Assembly: GCA_964483105.1 (NCBI GenBank)
Contig: CAYZZU010000009.1
Coordinates: 20,133-84,132 of the forward strand
DNA from: CAYZZU01 sp964483105
GTDB lineage: Bacteria; CG2-30-53-67
Direction: 5' to 3'
Length of the DNA stretch: 64,000 nt
Part shown: piece after piece, positions 44,089-53,306 of the stretch
Position numbering within the stretch: position 1 is the stretch's first letter
Layout: each line of letters starts with the position of its first letter
Position numbers and translations under genes: made by a program
The notes under the pieces: generated by a model
The model's input: only the letters and a program-made list of their open reading frames with translations
The model's database searches: none
What the model was told of the DNA's origin: nothing

Positions 44089-45858
44089 ATGAGATGTCTC
44101 CGAGTGGGGATGGCACAAATCAACCCAGTGGTGGGGGATCTGGAAGGCAACCGGAAACTGATCGTACAACAGATCCGCTCCGCCCGCCGCAAGGGAGTCC
44201 AGCTTCTTACGTTCCCGGAGCTTGCCGTCACAGGATATCCTCCCAAGGATCTTCTTTTAAAGCCCGCCTTTATTCAGGAAAATCTGTCGTGTGTCAGGAA
44301 GATCGTTCCTGAAACCCGGGGAATCTGCGTGGTGCTTGGTTTTGTCGATTATTCCGATGACCTGTACAACGCGGCCGCCATCCTGCACGATGGTCAATGG
44401 ATCGGTACCCAGTACAAGATCTATCTGCCGAATTACGATGTCTTCGACGAAAACCGCTACTTTCAGGCGGGAACGAAAAGCGTTCTCTTCAAGCTCGACA
44501 TCCTCCTGTTCGGGGTGAATATCTGCGAGGATATCTGGTTTCCGGGCGGACCGACCATGGCGATGGCACAAAGCAGTGCCGAAGTCGTGGTCAATATCTC
44601 CGCTTCCCCCTTCCACGCCGGGAAGGCAGGAATGCGGCGACAGATGCTCGCAACCCGGGCCAAGGACAATCGGATCATTCTCCTGTTCAACAATCTCGTC
44701 GGGGGGCAGGACGACCTGGTCTTCGATGGTCGAAGCATGATCCTGAATCATCGTGGAGAAGTAACCGCCCGGGGGGCCGCCTTTGCGGAAGATCTGGTCA
44801 TTGCCGATCTGAATCTCGATGCCATACGTCACGAACGCCTGACAAGCCCCCGGAACCGGCGAGACGTGCTGGAAGCCAGGACCTCCGGCAGGCTTCTTTC
44901 CACCATCCATTCTCAGGGAATCACGCACCGACCGGAGGGGGAAAACTGCCTGCATAAAATGGATCTTCATCAAAACCCATTCCTGTTACGGGAATCCCGT
45001 GAGGTCTACAACCCCTACCGGGAAATCTATCAAGCCCTGCTGCTGGGACTGAGCGATTACGTCCGAAAGAACGGTTTCCAGAAGGTGGTTCTCGGCATCT
45101 CCGGGGGGATTGACTCCGCCCTGACCGCCGCGCTTGCCGCGGACGCCCTCGGTCCGGAGAACGTGGTGGGCGTGGCCATGCCGAGTTCCATCTCCTCGCA
45201 AGAGAGTGTGGAGGACGCCGAGATCCTGGCTCGGAATCTCGGCATCGCCCTTTTGAAGATTCCCATCCAGGAGACCCTGGATACCTTCCTACGAATGCTC
45301 TCCGGAAGTTTCGAGAATCGTGAAAGGGATGTCACGGAAGAGAATCTTCAGGCACGGATTCGGGGAGTTGTTCTCATGTCCCTTTCGAACAAGTTCGGTT
45401 ATCTTGTCCTGAGCACCGGCAACAAATCCGAGGTCGCCGTGGGGTATTCCACCCTCTACGGCGACATGGCGGGAGGGCTGGCCGCCATTTCCGATGTCCC
45501 CAAGACCCTGGTCTACAAGCTCGCGGAATATCGCAACGGCATGGGGGAGGCACCTGTCATCCCTCTCCGGATCCTGGAGAAACCCCCCTCGGCTGAACTG
45601 GCACCGGGGCAGAAGGATTCCGATACCCTTCCGGATTACGAGGTCCTGGATGGGATCCTTCACGCCTATGTTGAACTGGGGGAATCGTCCGAGGAGATCA
45701 GGGCACTGGGGTATGAGAAAGAGACCGTAAAGCGCGTCATCCGGATGATCGACAGAAATGAATACAAACGTCAACAGGCAGCCCCCGGCATCCGGATTAC
45801 ACCCAAGGCCTTCGGATCCGGCCGGAGACTTCCGATCACAAATCAATACCAGGGGTAA
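44089..45858 (+). CDS. nadE: Glutamine-dependent NAD+ synthetase
   Basis: 589 residues. The N-terminal half is a nitrilase-type glutaminase with the Glu-Lys-Cys triad in LLTFPELAVTGYPP, QYKIYLPNYDVFDENRYF and VNICEDIWFPGG. The C-terminal half (from about 320) is the NAD synthetase with the PP-loop VLGISGGIDSALTAALAADAL and the NKSEVAVGYSTLYGDMAG substrate region. It amidates deamido-NAD using ammonia channelled from glutamine. The ATG at 44089 gives MRCLRVGMAQINPVVGD, matching family starts. Followed after 79 bp by an outer-membrane protein gene, probably in a separate unit. Confidence 0.96.
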   Translation: MRCLRVGMAQINPVVGDLEGNRKLIVQQIRSARRKGVQLLTFPELAVTGYPPKDLLLKPAFIQENLSCVRKIVPETRGICVVLGFVDYSDDLYNAAAILHDGQWIGTQYKIYLPNYDVFDENRYFQAGTKSVLFKLDILLFGVNICEDIWFPGGPTMAMAQSSAEVVVNISASPFHAGKAGMRRQMLATRAKDNRIILLFNNLVGGQDDLVFDGRSMILNHRGEVTARGAAFAEDLVIADLNLDAIRHERLTSPRNRRDVLEARTSGRLLSTIHSQGITHRPEGENCLHKMDLHQNPFLLRESREVYNPYREIYQALLLGLSDYVRKNGFQKVVLGISGGIDSALTAALAADALGPENVVGVAMPSSISSQESVEDAEILARNLGIALLKIPIQETLDTFLRMLSGSFENRERDVTEENLQARIRGVVLMSLSNKFGYLVLSTGNKSEVAVGYSTLYGDMAGGLAAISDVPKTLVYKLAEYRNGMGEAPVIPLRILEKPPSAELAPGQKDSDTLPDYEVLDGILHAYVELGESSEEIRALGYEKETVKRVIRMIDRNEYKRQQAAPGIRITPKAFGSGRRLPITNQYQG

Positions 45859-45937
45859 CTCGGTAACTCCTTCCTGATGGCGAGGAGGGAGAAACAGGCC
45901 GGAAGGTCGTTCCTGATTCAAGGGAAGGGAGGAAATC

Positions 45938-47365
45938 ATGAAAAGATATGGAGTGATCCTGATCACCATCCTGCTGCTCCTGCAGGAAACCCTGGCCGGA
46001 TCCGCCCGGGCCGAGTGGGATACCACCTTCATGCCGACTTTCTCGGCCGGCATGGAGTACGACTCCAATATCTTCTTTACCCCCTCCCGGGAAGAGAGTG
46101 ACCTCAATTACCAGGGAACTCTCCTCCTCCCCTTCACCGCCTCGTCGCCCGACACCCACCTGGGCCTCAGTTACAGAACCACCCGTTTCCAGTATCTGTC
46201 CAAAACCAGCGCGGATTACGGCAATCATTTTGTCAACTTCGACGTCGACCACTCCCTGACACCCCGGTTGAAATTCTCCCTGTCGGACGCGTATTCCACA
46301 ACCAAAGACTCGGACCGGGTTCTGCGGTCCGCCGCAGGTGAGGGGGAAACGGGAATCCTGGTGGACCGGGTCCGTAGAAAGGCCAATTCGGTCACAGGCA
46401 CCCTGAGTTATCTTCTTTCGAGACGGTTCTCTATCAACCTTTCCGGGTACAATATGTTGTATCGGCATTCCCTGCCGATCTATTACGATACCCTCACCAA
46501 CGGAGGGAATCTCTCTCTGACCTATGTACTCGATCCGAAGAACACGTTCTCTCTTTCGATGGGGATCTACAACAGCGATTACAGCCGGAACGACCGCCAA
46601 CTCACGGAGAACGCCGTCTTCAGCTTCGGGACGACCTTCTACGCGCTCGGATTCAATTCGGAATTCACCCGCTCCCGCAATACCACGGCCTCGCTCGGAT
46701 GGACGCATCGTTTCTCTCCGACCTTGAATATCAATTTCGCGCTCGGGGCCAGGAAAACCCGTGATCGGACGGACCCGCTTTCCCTGATCGCGAAAACAGG
46801 CCGGACCGTCGAGATACCCAACTCTCTCTCCCTCGCTCCCGGAACCCCGGTCGTGTTTTCCGTCGAAGGAAGCTCCCTACTCTACAGCACATTCGTAACC
46901 TCTTCCGGAAAGATCATCTTGAAGGACGTAGCGCTCAAGACCACCGAAGATACGGCAACCAATTCCGGACTGGTCTATACGGTCGGCCTGGAAAAAACCT
47001 TCGTTTCCTCCGCCCTCAGCCTCACCTTCAGTCAGGATGTATCGGCGCGGGCGGCCTTCGGCGGAACGACCGTCCGACGGAATGTGAGCGCCCATTACAA
47101 TGACCGTTTTTCAGAACGATTGAGCACCTTCTACGATCTGCGCTACGACCGGAACGAGTACGAATCGAGTCTCCGCAACGACATCTACAAGACCCTGCGG
47201 GGAGGAATCGGCCTGAGGTATGCCATGACCCGGAATTTATCCTCCACCTTATCGTGGTATCATACAGTACAGAAAAGAGAGTTGGAGGGAGCGAAGACGT
47301 CCCCCCGAACCGATCGTGATGTGGCTACCCTGGTCCTCACCTACGTCTGGCCTCTCGTAAGGTAA
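45938..47365 (+). CDS. Outer-membrane beta-barrel protein
   Basis: 475 residues with a signal peptide (MKRYGVILITILLLL, probable cleavage after SARA near residue 26). The mature part shows alternating polar/apolar beta strands ending in aromatic residues, with many Tyr/Thr/Ser, and ends with a C-terminal strand (DVATLVLTYVWPLVR). The first strands, EYDSNIFFTPSREESDLNYQ, resemble outer-membrane proteins of exopolysaccharide export (TIGR03016/PEP-CTERM-associated type), but no such export genes are near. Ligand and function unknown. The ribosome site GGGAGG is strong. Confidence 0.75.
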   Translation: MKRYGVILITILLLLQETLAGSARAEWDTTFMPTFSAGMEYDSNIFFTPSREESDLNYQGTLLLPFTASSPDTHLGLSYRTTRFQYLSKTSADYGNHFVNFDVDHSLTPRLKFSLSDAYSTTKDSDRVLRSAAGEGETGILVDRVRRKANSVTGTLSYLLSRRFSINLSGYNMLYRHSLPIYYDTLTNGGNLSLTYVLDPKNTFSLSMGIYNSDYSRNDRQLTENAVFSFGTTFYALGFNSEFTRSRNTTASLGWTHRFSPTLNINFALGARKTRDRTDPLSLIAKTGRTVEIPNSLSLAPGTPVVFSVEGSSLLYSTFVTSSGKIILKDVALKTTEDTATNSGLVYTVGLEKTFVSSALSLTFSQDVSARAAFGGTTVRRNVSAHYNDRFSERLSTFYDLRYDRNEYESSLRNDIYKTLRGGIGLRYAMTRNLSSTLSWYHTVQKRELEGAKTSPRTDRDVATLVLTYVWPLVR

Positions 47366-47396
47366 GTCCACCCTACCGACTCATGAGGACTTCTTT

Positions 47397-48674
47397 GTGG
47401 AAGAGTATTCCCCGATCGTATCGTTTTTTCTGATTCTGATCCTGCTCGTGTTTTCCGCCTTCTTTTCCGGCTCGGAGACAGCCCTCATGTCGTTCCGGAA
47501 GATGCGTCTGCGGCATCTGGTTCGGAAAGGGCACAAGAAGGCAATCCTTGTGGACCGTCTTCTGAAAAAGATGGACCGTCTCCTCGGGACACTCCTGGTC
47601 GGGAACAATCTGGTGAATGTCGCCGCCTCCATATTGACCGGGTCCCTCGCCGCACGGATGCTGGCGCCCCGCTTCGGGAAGGAGACGGCAATGCTCATCG
47701 CCACCCTGGTGATGACCCTTCTTCTCCTGATATTCGCGGAGATTACGCCCAAGACCTTTTCGGCGCATCATTCCGAACGGGTTTCCTTTTGCGTGGCCCG
47801 GCCGATTCTGTGGTTCTCTCTGCTCTTTTTACCTTTCGTGTCTGTGACCAGCCTGATTTCAAATTTTTTTCTGAAGGTGATCCTGCGCGTCCGACCGTCC
47901 GAGTCCGGGATTTCTCCCGAAGAGATCCGCTCCATCATCAGCGTTGGAGAAGAAGAGGGGATCCTGGAAAAGGAAAAGCGGGAGATGCTTCACGGAGTCT
48001 TTGACATCAGCACAACCCTCGTCAAAGAGGTTATGGTACCCAGGCCCGACATCGTTGCCATCGAGGTGGAGGAATCCACCGACGAGATTCTTCGGAAGAT
48101 TGTCGAATCCAGGCATTCCCGTTACCCGGTTTACCAAGAACAGATCGATCGAATCATCGGACTTCTCTTCGTCAAGGACCTGATCGCTTACTGGTCCCGG
48201 CCCGGAGAATTCCAATTAAGAAAGGTCCTCCGCCCGCCCACATTTGTACCGGAAACCAAGCGGGTCGATCACCTGATTGACGAATTCCGTAAGGAGAAAC
48301 GCCAGGTCAGCATTGTGGCCGATGAGTACGGCAGCGTCGCCGGGCTTGTGACCATGGAAGACCTGTTGGAAGAGATCACGGGGGAGATCCAGGATGAATA
48401 CGATCTTGCGACCGAAAAGATTGAACGTCTTCCGGACGGATCGATGATCCTCGATGGGAGCATGACTCTCGAAGAGATTGCGGAGACGACCGGAATCAAA
48501 CTCCCGAAAGGGGAGTATGAAACCCTGGCCGGTTTTCTGCTGGACATCTCCGGCAAAATCCCCAGGGAATCCGAGACCATTTCCTTCGGCCCCTACCGGA
48601 TCACCACGCACAAACGGATTCGGCACCGGATTGTCAAGGTAAAGATCAAACCGGTTCCGTTTCCCGAATCCTGA
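47397..48674 (+). CDS. CNNM/CorC-type transporter-associated protein (hemolysin C family)
   Basis: 425 residues from a GTG start. Domain order: DUF21 membrane domain with about four spans (SAFFSGSETALMSFRKMRLRHLV, GNNLVNVAASILTGSLAARM), two CBS domains about 205-320 (MVPRPDIVAIEVEES; FVKDLIAYW; VADEYGSVAGLVTMEDLLEEITGEI), and the C-terminal CorC/HlyC domain. Members handle magnesium/cobalt efflux or salt tolerance. The earlier hemolysin name is historical. Follows the barrel gene by 31 bp. Confidence 0.92.
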   Translation: MEEYSPIVSFFLILILLVFSAFFSGSETALMSFRKMRLRHLVRKGHKKAILVDRLLKKMDRLLGTLLVGNNLVNVAASILTGSLAARMLAPRFGKETAMLIATLVMTLLLLIFAEITPKTFSAHHSERVSFCVARPILWFSLLFLPFVSVTSLISNFFLKVILRVRPSESGISPEEIRSIISVGEEEGILEKEKREMLHGVFDISTTLVKEVMVPRPDIVAIEVEESTDEILRKIVESRHSRYPVYQEQIDRIIGLLFVKDLIAYWSRPGEFQLRKVLRPPTFVPETKRVDHLIDEFRKEKRQVSIVADEYGSVAGLVTMEDLLEEITGEIQDEYDLATEKIERLPDGSMILDGSMTLEEIAETTGIKLPKGEYETLAGFLLDISGKIPRESETISFGPYRITTHKRIRHRIVKVKIKPVPFPES

Positions 48675-48758
48675 TCTTCCCGCTTTACAGGGGAAAGGGG
48701 ATTGTATAAAATAAAATAAAGGACAAAAAACTTCTGACCCATTCAACCGCACACCTCT

Positions 48759-50606
48759 ATGATTCATGATATCCGTCTGCATGGTGATCTGTCCGATAAG
48801 ATCGAGTATTTCGCCACCATAGCGGGCCATGACATCAGCCACCGGTACTTCTTCGAAGAACGATCCGACTCGGGACAGGAACCCGTGATCCGTTTTTTTT
48901 CGTTCGGAAGCGAGGTAATCCTGAAACGGGGGGGAATTCACCATAAGGGAAACGGCGGAAGCTTCTGCGAGTACATGTTCGGTGGGGATCAGCCGATCGA
49001 GGATCTGACGCGAAAGGAGGTCGTCAACCGGTTGATCATGTACGGCGCCGTCCTCTCCGATCAGGACTCCGGCATCCGGTTTGTACCGCAAAACCGGGGT
49101 TTTGAGGAGTACGACAAGATCTTCCTGGAAGGGAATGCCGTCTCCAACTACTTTTTCTTTGTTTATTTCGAGGAAGCCGGGAGCATCCAGGAACAGCAGG
49201 AGACCATACTCCGCAGCATCGGAAAACGCCTGAAGCGTTCCAGTTTTGTGGGAAGAGGGGATGACCTGGGCCTCATCCACGAACTCCTGGCCGAGATCAA
49301 CGATCCCCGCTGCCTGTTTTTTCTGATCCGGATCGTTCACAAGGAACATCAGGCTTTCTACAGACTCTTCCGGGAAATCTACCGTAAGAATAAATCCATT
49401 ACCCAACAGGATGCCGAAAGACTCCAGGCCCTGGCCTCCCATTATCGGATCAACCAGTTTGACCAGGAAAGGATGAAGATTGATGTGATCTACAAGCATC
49501 CGGAGAACAAGCGGATCATCGACGAATACAAGGACGTGCTCATTGAAGGGGGACGGGAACAAAAGATGAGCCCCTCGCAACATGCACGCCTGATTCGTCT
49601 CAGGACCCTCTGCGTACGGAACAATATTCCCATTCTCCTTCCGGACATCCTGGATGAATTGCTGCTTAAGAACAAGAGTGTCGCGGAAATGGACGAACCC
49701 ACCTACATCCAGGAGACCCGGGAAATTTTTGAGAGTCTCTTTATCCGTGAGGCCGATCCCGACACCCTGATTACCCGCGAGGACCTGGCCAAGCTCCTCA
49801 CGGCGAAGCAACATGCCACGCAAATGCAGGACCCCACCTTCGATGGCATTTTAATGGATACCGTGCGTGTTTGTGACGAACTTGCGGAAAAGGAGGGCAA
49901 CGACTGGCCCCTGGAAAACTTCGGCTATATCGTGACCCACTTTGACCGATATGACGCCACCTATATGATCATCAATCAACTGGCATTCAACGAGGACGTG
50001 GAGTTAACTCCGGATAAACTCCGGAGTTTGATCGGTCATAAAAAGGTTTTTGATGAGATCCGTCCGGATCTTTTCGATGAACTCTTTCTCCGGGCGGTTC
50101 TCAGAAACAAATACCTGACACTCTTCGGAAGAAAGAAGATTCAGGCATTGGCCTCCGGGTTGAAGGCCATTGAAAGCGGGGACCAGACCTTGGGCGACGT
50201 CATCGCGGCGCTTTCCCGGGTCAAGGAGCAGGACCTGCTCTATCTCGAGATCTACCACCGGATCCGGAAGCGGATCCGGGACGTCTACACGAAGATTCAT
50301 TCCCGCGATGAGCGGGAGACTCTCAGGAAACAACTCAGCACGGAGATTGCCATGGAGATGAATCGCGACAGGGACTTTCTGGATCCCCTGCTCAATCAGG
50401 CGATTCTGAATATCAACAAGGAAGTCTATTACAGTGAAAAGCTTTTTCCCCGGATCCTTGAGGAGAAGAACTCCCATCTGCGTGACGACTTCTATGAAAA
50501 CAGCGGGCTGGACCGCTTCACGCTGGAGGAACTGGAACGGGAATACTACGAGAAGAACCATATCGACGACAGGGAGCTCGTCGCCCTTCAGACAGGAGTG
50601 AAGTGA
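48759..50606 (+). CDS. Large conserved protein of unknown function (possibly TIGR04442 family)
   Basis: 615 residues, no signal peptide, no clear TM segment, no recognised catalytic motif. The N-terminal 150 residues are mixed (MIHDIRLHGDLSDKIEYFATIAG, EVILKRGGIHHKGNGGSF); the rest is highly charged and helical, with repeated short I/L-E-R/K patterns, for example RIRKRIRDVYTKIHSRDERE. I recall similar proteins in Geobacter-like genomes under the uncharacterised TIGR04442 label, but that is from memory. Transcribed after the CNNM gene. Its stop is 24 bp before the first dispersed repeat. Confidence 0.6.
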   Translation: MIHDIRLHGDLSDKIEYFATIAGHDISHRYFFEERSDSGQEPVIRFFSFGSEVILKRGGIHHKGNGGSFCEYMFGGDQPIEDLTRKEVVNRLIMYGAVLSDQDSGIRFVPQNRGFEEYDKIFLEGNAVSNYFFFVYFEEAGSIQEQQETILRSIGKRLKRSSFVGRGDDLGLIHELLAEINDPRCLFFLIRIVHKEHQAFYRLFREIYRKNKSITQQDAERLQALASHYRINQFDQERMKIDVIYKHPENKRIIDEYKDVLIEGGREQKMSPSQHARLIRLRTLCVRNNIPILLPDILDELLLKNKSVAEMDEPTYIQETREIFESLFIREADPDTLITREDLAKLLTAKQHATQMQDPTFDGILMDTVRVCDELAEKEGNDWPLENFGYIVTHFDRYDATYMIINQLAFNEDVELTPDKLRSLIGHKKVFDEIRPDLFDELFLRAVLRNKYLTLFGRKKIQALASGLKAIESGDQTLGDVIAALSRVKEQDLLYLEIYHRIRKRIRDVYTKIHSRDERETLRKQLSTEIAMEMNRDRDFLDPLLNQAILNINKEVYYSEKLFPRILEEKNSHLRDDFYENSGLDRFTLEELEREYYEKNHIDDRELVALQTGVK

Positions 50607-50629
50607 ATCGGGCCGCCCCCTCCTTCCCG

Positions 50630-50746
50630 AATCCAGCGATAGACAATGTTCAGATCGTTTGGTTGAGAAAGCTCGTTTTGAAAAGTGTCCGGAGTGTTTT
50701 TTTTACAATTCAGGGAAGTTCTGGTCCAGAAACTCCTTGATTTTCC
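50630..50746 (-). repeat. Dispersed inverted-end repeat, copy A (shortened)
   Basis: In minus orientation. Its right end (ATCCAGCGATAGACAATG on plus) matches copies B and C over about 95 bp, including the stretch spelling CACTCCGGACACTTTTCAAAACG. The middle is deleted relative to B, and the left end keeps AAACTCCTTGATTT, missing five bases of the terminal repeat. It fills the gap between the unknown protein and ssb. Confidence 0.75.
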
Positions 50747-50766
50747 GATCAGCGATCTGTTATAAG
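50737..50766 (+). promoter_or_regulatory. Promoter of ssb, overlapping the end of repeat A
   Basis: TTGATT at 50737-50742 lies in the repeat end; TATAAG at 50761-50766 follows with an 18-bp spacer, 59 bp before the ssb ATG. Confidence 0.55.
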
Positions 50767-50825
50767 GAAAAGCTGAACAACTGAAGAAACATACTTTTTT
50801 GACCAATCCGGAGAGGGGTGGTTTC

Positions 50826-51233
50826 ATGAGAAGCCTGAATAAAGTACAGCTCATTGGGCGTCTGGGCAAGAATCCCGAGGTCCGGTATACCGCCAGCGGA
50901 GCCGCTGTAGCGAACTTTACAATGGCAACCAATGAAAGCTGGGTTGGAAAAGACGGTCAGAAAAATGAAAAGACCGAATGGCATAACATCGTGGCCTGGG
51001 GAAAACTGGGTGAAATCTGCGGAGAGTATCTCGCCAAGGGGAAACAGGTCTATATTGAAGGACGGCTGACCACCCGTTCCTGGGAAGGGCGAGATGGCAA
51101 TAAACGATACACCACGGAAATCCGGGCCGAAAACATGATCATGCTTGGAGGTCCGGGAGGCAGGGAGAACAACGGCCCGGCAGATACCTCCGGTGACGAA
51201 CCGATAGCGATTGAAGATGACATTCCCTTCTGA
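50826..51233 (+). CDS. ssb: Single-stranded DNA-binding protein
   Basis: 135 residues from the ATG with GGAGAGG upstream. The OB-fold starts LNKVQLIGRLGKNPEVRYT and includes NFTMATNES, TEWHNIVAWGKLGEIC and YIEGRLTTRSWEGRDG. The acidic C-terminal tip DDIPF that docks recombination and replication proteins is intact, preceded by a short Gly/Asn/Asp linker, so the protein is compact. Single gene; the 219 bp after it are AT-rich with no gene. Confidence 0.96.
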   Translation: MRSLNKVQLIGRLGKNPEVRYTASGAAVANFTMATNESWVGKDGQKNEKTEWHNIVAWGKLGEICGEYLAKGKQVYIEGRLTTRSWEGRDGNKRYTTEIRAENMIMLGGPGGRENNGPADTSGDEPIAIEDDIPF

Positions 51234-51452
51234 TTGAGGCTACTGAACACCGAAATTTCTTCTCTGAAACCGCAGGATACCTTCCGTTCTACCTTTATCT
51301 TTCTTAAAGATATCATGTCACAAGCTGGATTACCGTGATTTTCGATAATTTTTTAATAATTTCATTAATTATCATTAAGTTAGAACGTTTTTCATTAAAG
51401 TATGATCGAATAAATTGATTTATTACGACTTTTCTGCTATGATTGACGAATT

Positions 51453-52199
51453 ATGAGTAGCAATAATGGGGGGACGCCGGCAGGTTTCAGTAGTCCCAGG
51501 GGCAGAAAAATCTGGTTGAGCGGAACATTCATTACGGTTGTTCTTTTTCTGTTCAACTACCTGGTCTTCCAGAATCTGGTTGACCGTTCGGAAATTTCTC
51601 CGGTCTTCACCTTTCCGCATGCCGGGCGGGTTCTGTCCTCTCCCGCTTCCCTCCAAAGGATTGACCTGAATCCGGAAAGCCTTTCGGAATTCAGGAAGCA
51701 GGCTCACATCCGCACACTGGTTTTCCAGAATTTCAGGGAGTTTCCACGCAAGGAACGGTCCGAACTGTTTCAGGTAATCTATAACCAAAGCCGGGAAATG
51801 GGCATTGATCCTTATGTCACGTTGTCCATTATTGCGACGGAAAGCTCGTTCCGGAAAAAGGCCATCTCCTGGGCCGGAGCCTACGGGTTGATGCAGATCA
51901 AACCGATCACGGCGGAGGAGGTGGCAGACGAGATCGGGATTCCCTGGAGAGGCGAGCGGACCCTCTTTGATCCGGTGGTGAATATCACCCTGGGTCTTCG
52001 CTATCTGGCCAAATTGAAGAAACGCTTCGGAAACCTGAGCGACGCGCTGACAGCCTATAACTACGGTCCGCAGTATGTGGTCAGTTGCCTCAAGCGCGAC
52101 AGAAGACTCCCGGACAAATATATCGAGAAGATTAAGCGGAATCTGAGGCGATACGGCTTAAACAACCATGAGATAGCCGGACTCAACCGCAAGGCATGA
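51453..52199 (+). CDS. Membrane-anchored lytic transglycosylase (SLT type)
   Basis: 248 residues. One N-terminal membrane helix (about 23-42) anchors a periplasmic SLT domain. The catalytic Glu lies in LSIIATESSFRKKAISWAGAYGLMQIKP (about 127-154), followed by NITLGLRYLAKLKKRFG and ALTAYNYGP, the family 1 lytic transglycosylase pattern seen in MltC/Slt. It cleaves peptidoglycan to 1,6-anhydroMurNAc. The start is preceded by an AT-rich segment and a weak ribosome site. Confidence 0.92.
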   Translation: MSSNNGGTPAGFSSPRGRKIWLSGTFITVVLFLFNYLVFQNLVDRSEISPVFTFPHAGRVLSSPASLQRIDLNPESLSEFRKQAHIRTLVFQNFREFPRKERSELFQVIYNQSREMGIDPYVTLSIIATESSFRKKAISWAGAYGLMQIKPITAEEVADEIGIPWRGERTLFDPVVNITLGLRYLAKLKKRFGNLSDALTAYNYGPQYVVSCLKRDRRLPDKYIEKIKRNLRRYGLNNHEIAGLNRKA

Positions 52200-52253
52200 T
52201 CGACCTTCGTCTTGCTTCCTGTATACCTGTCTCTGACGGGGAAGATATTCCGA

Positions 52254-52508
52254 TTAATCGCTTTTCGCCGTGGAGGAAGCGGAGGAAGCGGCAACCTTGG
52301 ATTGGCCGCCGTTCTTTTTGGTTGAGGACCCCTTCGCGTAGCCGTCCGCGTACCATCCCCCACCTTTCAGGGTAAAAGATGTAAAGGAGATCAGGCGATG
52401 AAGCGGACCGGAGCAGGTCCTGCAGGTTTTTAACGGTTCATCGTCGATTCCCTGAGTCACTTCGAATTCAGCTCCACAATCTGCACACTTGTATTCATAG
52501 ATCGGCAT
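52254..52508 (-). CDS. FmdB family zinc-ribbon protein, second copy
   Basis: 84 residues starting MPIYEYKCADCGAEFEV, with CADC near residue 8 and CRTC near 29 forming the zinc ribbon. The tail (about 50-84) is Ser/Ala/Lys-rich and low complexity, unlike the first copy at 26592. The AGGAGG ribosome site is at the ATG. Convergent with the transglycosylase gene and divergent from the Rrf2 regulator. Confidence 0.88.
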   Translation of the reverse strand: MPIYEYKCADCGAEFEVTQGIDDEPLKTCRTCSGPLHRLISFTSFTLKGGGWYADGYAKGSSTKKNGGQSKVAASSASSTAKSD

Positions 52509-52666
52509 TCTCAAAACCTCCTTACATCATTCTTACCTTGCTAAGAATATAATTTTCAAAGACAAAAAATCAAGACAAAAAATCATTCTTCCGGCATTTT
52601 TTGTTCTCGGGGCGCCTGGAACGGATCTTTTTCCAACGTTTTCCCGGAAAGTTTCAGAGAAAAAAC

Positions 52667-52695
52667 TTGACTTTCCCGGTCGCGTACTCTATAAA
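52667..52695 (+). promoter_or_regulatory. Promoter of the Rrf2 gene
   Basis: TTGACT at 52667-52672, 17-bp spacer, TATAAA at 52690-52695, 30 bp before the ATG at 52726. Confidence 0.7.
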
Positions 52696-52725
52696 GCCGA
52701 AACATTATCTGAATGGTCAAGAATC

Positions 52726-53187
52726 ATGAAACTATCCAATCGTAGTCAATACGGGGTCCGGGCTCTTTTCGATCTTGCCTACTATGCTGGAGGAGAAACG
52801 GTTCAAATCCAGGAAATCTGCAAGAGGCAGGGAATCCCGAGACGTTTTTTAGAGCAGATCTTCTTTGTGCTCAAAAAGGCGGGAATGATCGACAGTGTGA
52901 GGGGACCGAAGGGAGGATATTCGCTGAAGCGAGCGCCTCATGAAGTAACGGTGGGAGATATCATTCGGGTCCTGGAGGGACCCATCGAGCCGGTTCCCTG
53001 CACGACCATGGAGGAAGACGGATCGGTCTGTAACTATATCGACAAGTGCGTGACGAGGCTGGTCTGGAAGGAGGCGGGAGAAATCCTGAGCCGGTATTTC
53101 GACTCCATCACCCTGCTGGACCTCTGCCGCAGGGCCGAAAAATTGGGGTTGAAAAAAGAGGAACAGTGTATGATCTTTTCAACCTGA
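52726..53187 (+). CDS. Rrf2 family transcriptional regulator (IscR/CymR-like)
   Basis: 153 residues: MKLSNRSQYGVRALFDLAYYAGGETVQIQEICKRQGIPRRFLEQIF is the Rrf2 winged helix, RGPKGGYSLKRAPHEVTVGDIIRVLEGP the wing and dimer helix. Cysteines at CTTMEED, CNYIDKC and CRRAEK are placed like those that bind an Fe-S cluster in IscR, though a cluster is not proven. It is 119 bp upstream of cysteine synthase on the same strand, so regulation of cysteine supply as in CymR is a reasonable guess. Confidence 0.9.
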   Translation: MKLSNRSQYGVRALFDLAYYAGGETVQIQEICKRQGIPRRFLEQIFFVLKKAGMIDSVRGPKGGYSLKRAPHEVTVGDIIRVLEGPIEPVPCTTMEEDGSVCNYIDKCVTRLVWKEAGEILSRYFDSITLLDLCRRAEKLGLKKEEQCMIFST

Positions 53188-53306
53188 AAAATGGATTCTG
53201 GAGGGCAGTCTCCTTCCGGGGTGCCCCCCGGGAACTTCTTCCCTCCGCGGAATCGGAGGCCGTCTGTAACCCGCTGTAAGGAAAGACCCTGGGACAAGGA
53301 GGAACC

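Noticed and set aside
48216..49823. 535-residue open frame on the minus strand
   Set aside because: It lies antisense to the C-terminal part of the CNNM gene and most of the 615-residue gene, has no family motif and no ribosome site. It is a shadow frame from codon bias.
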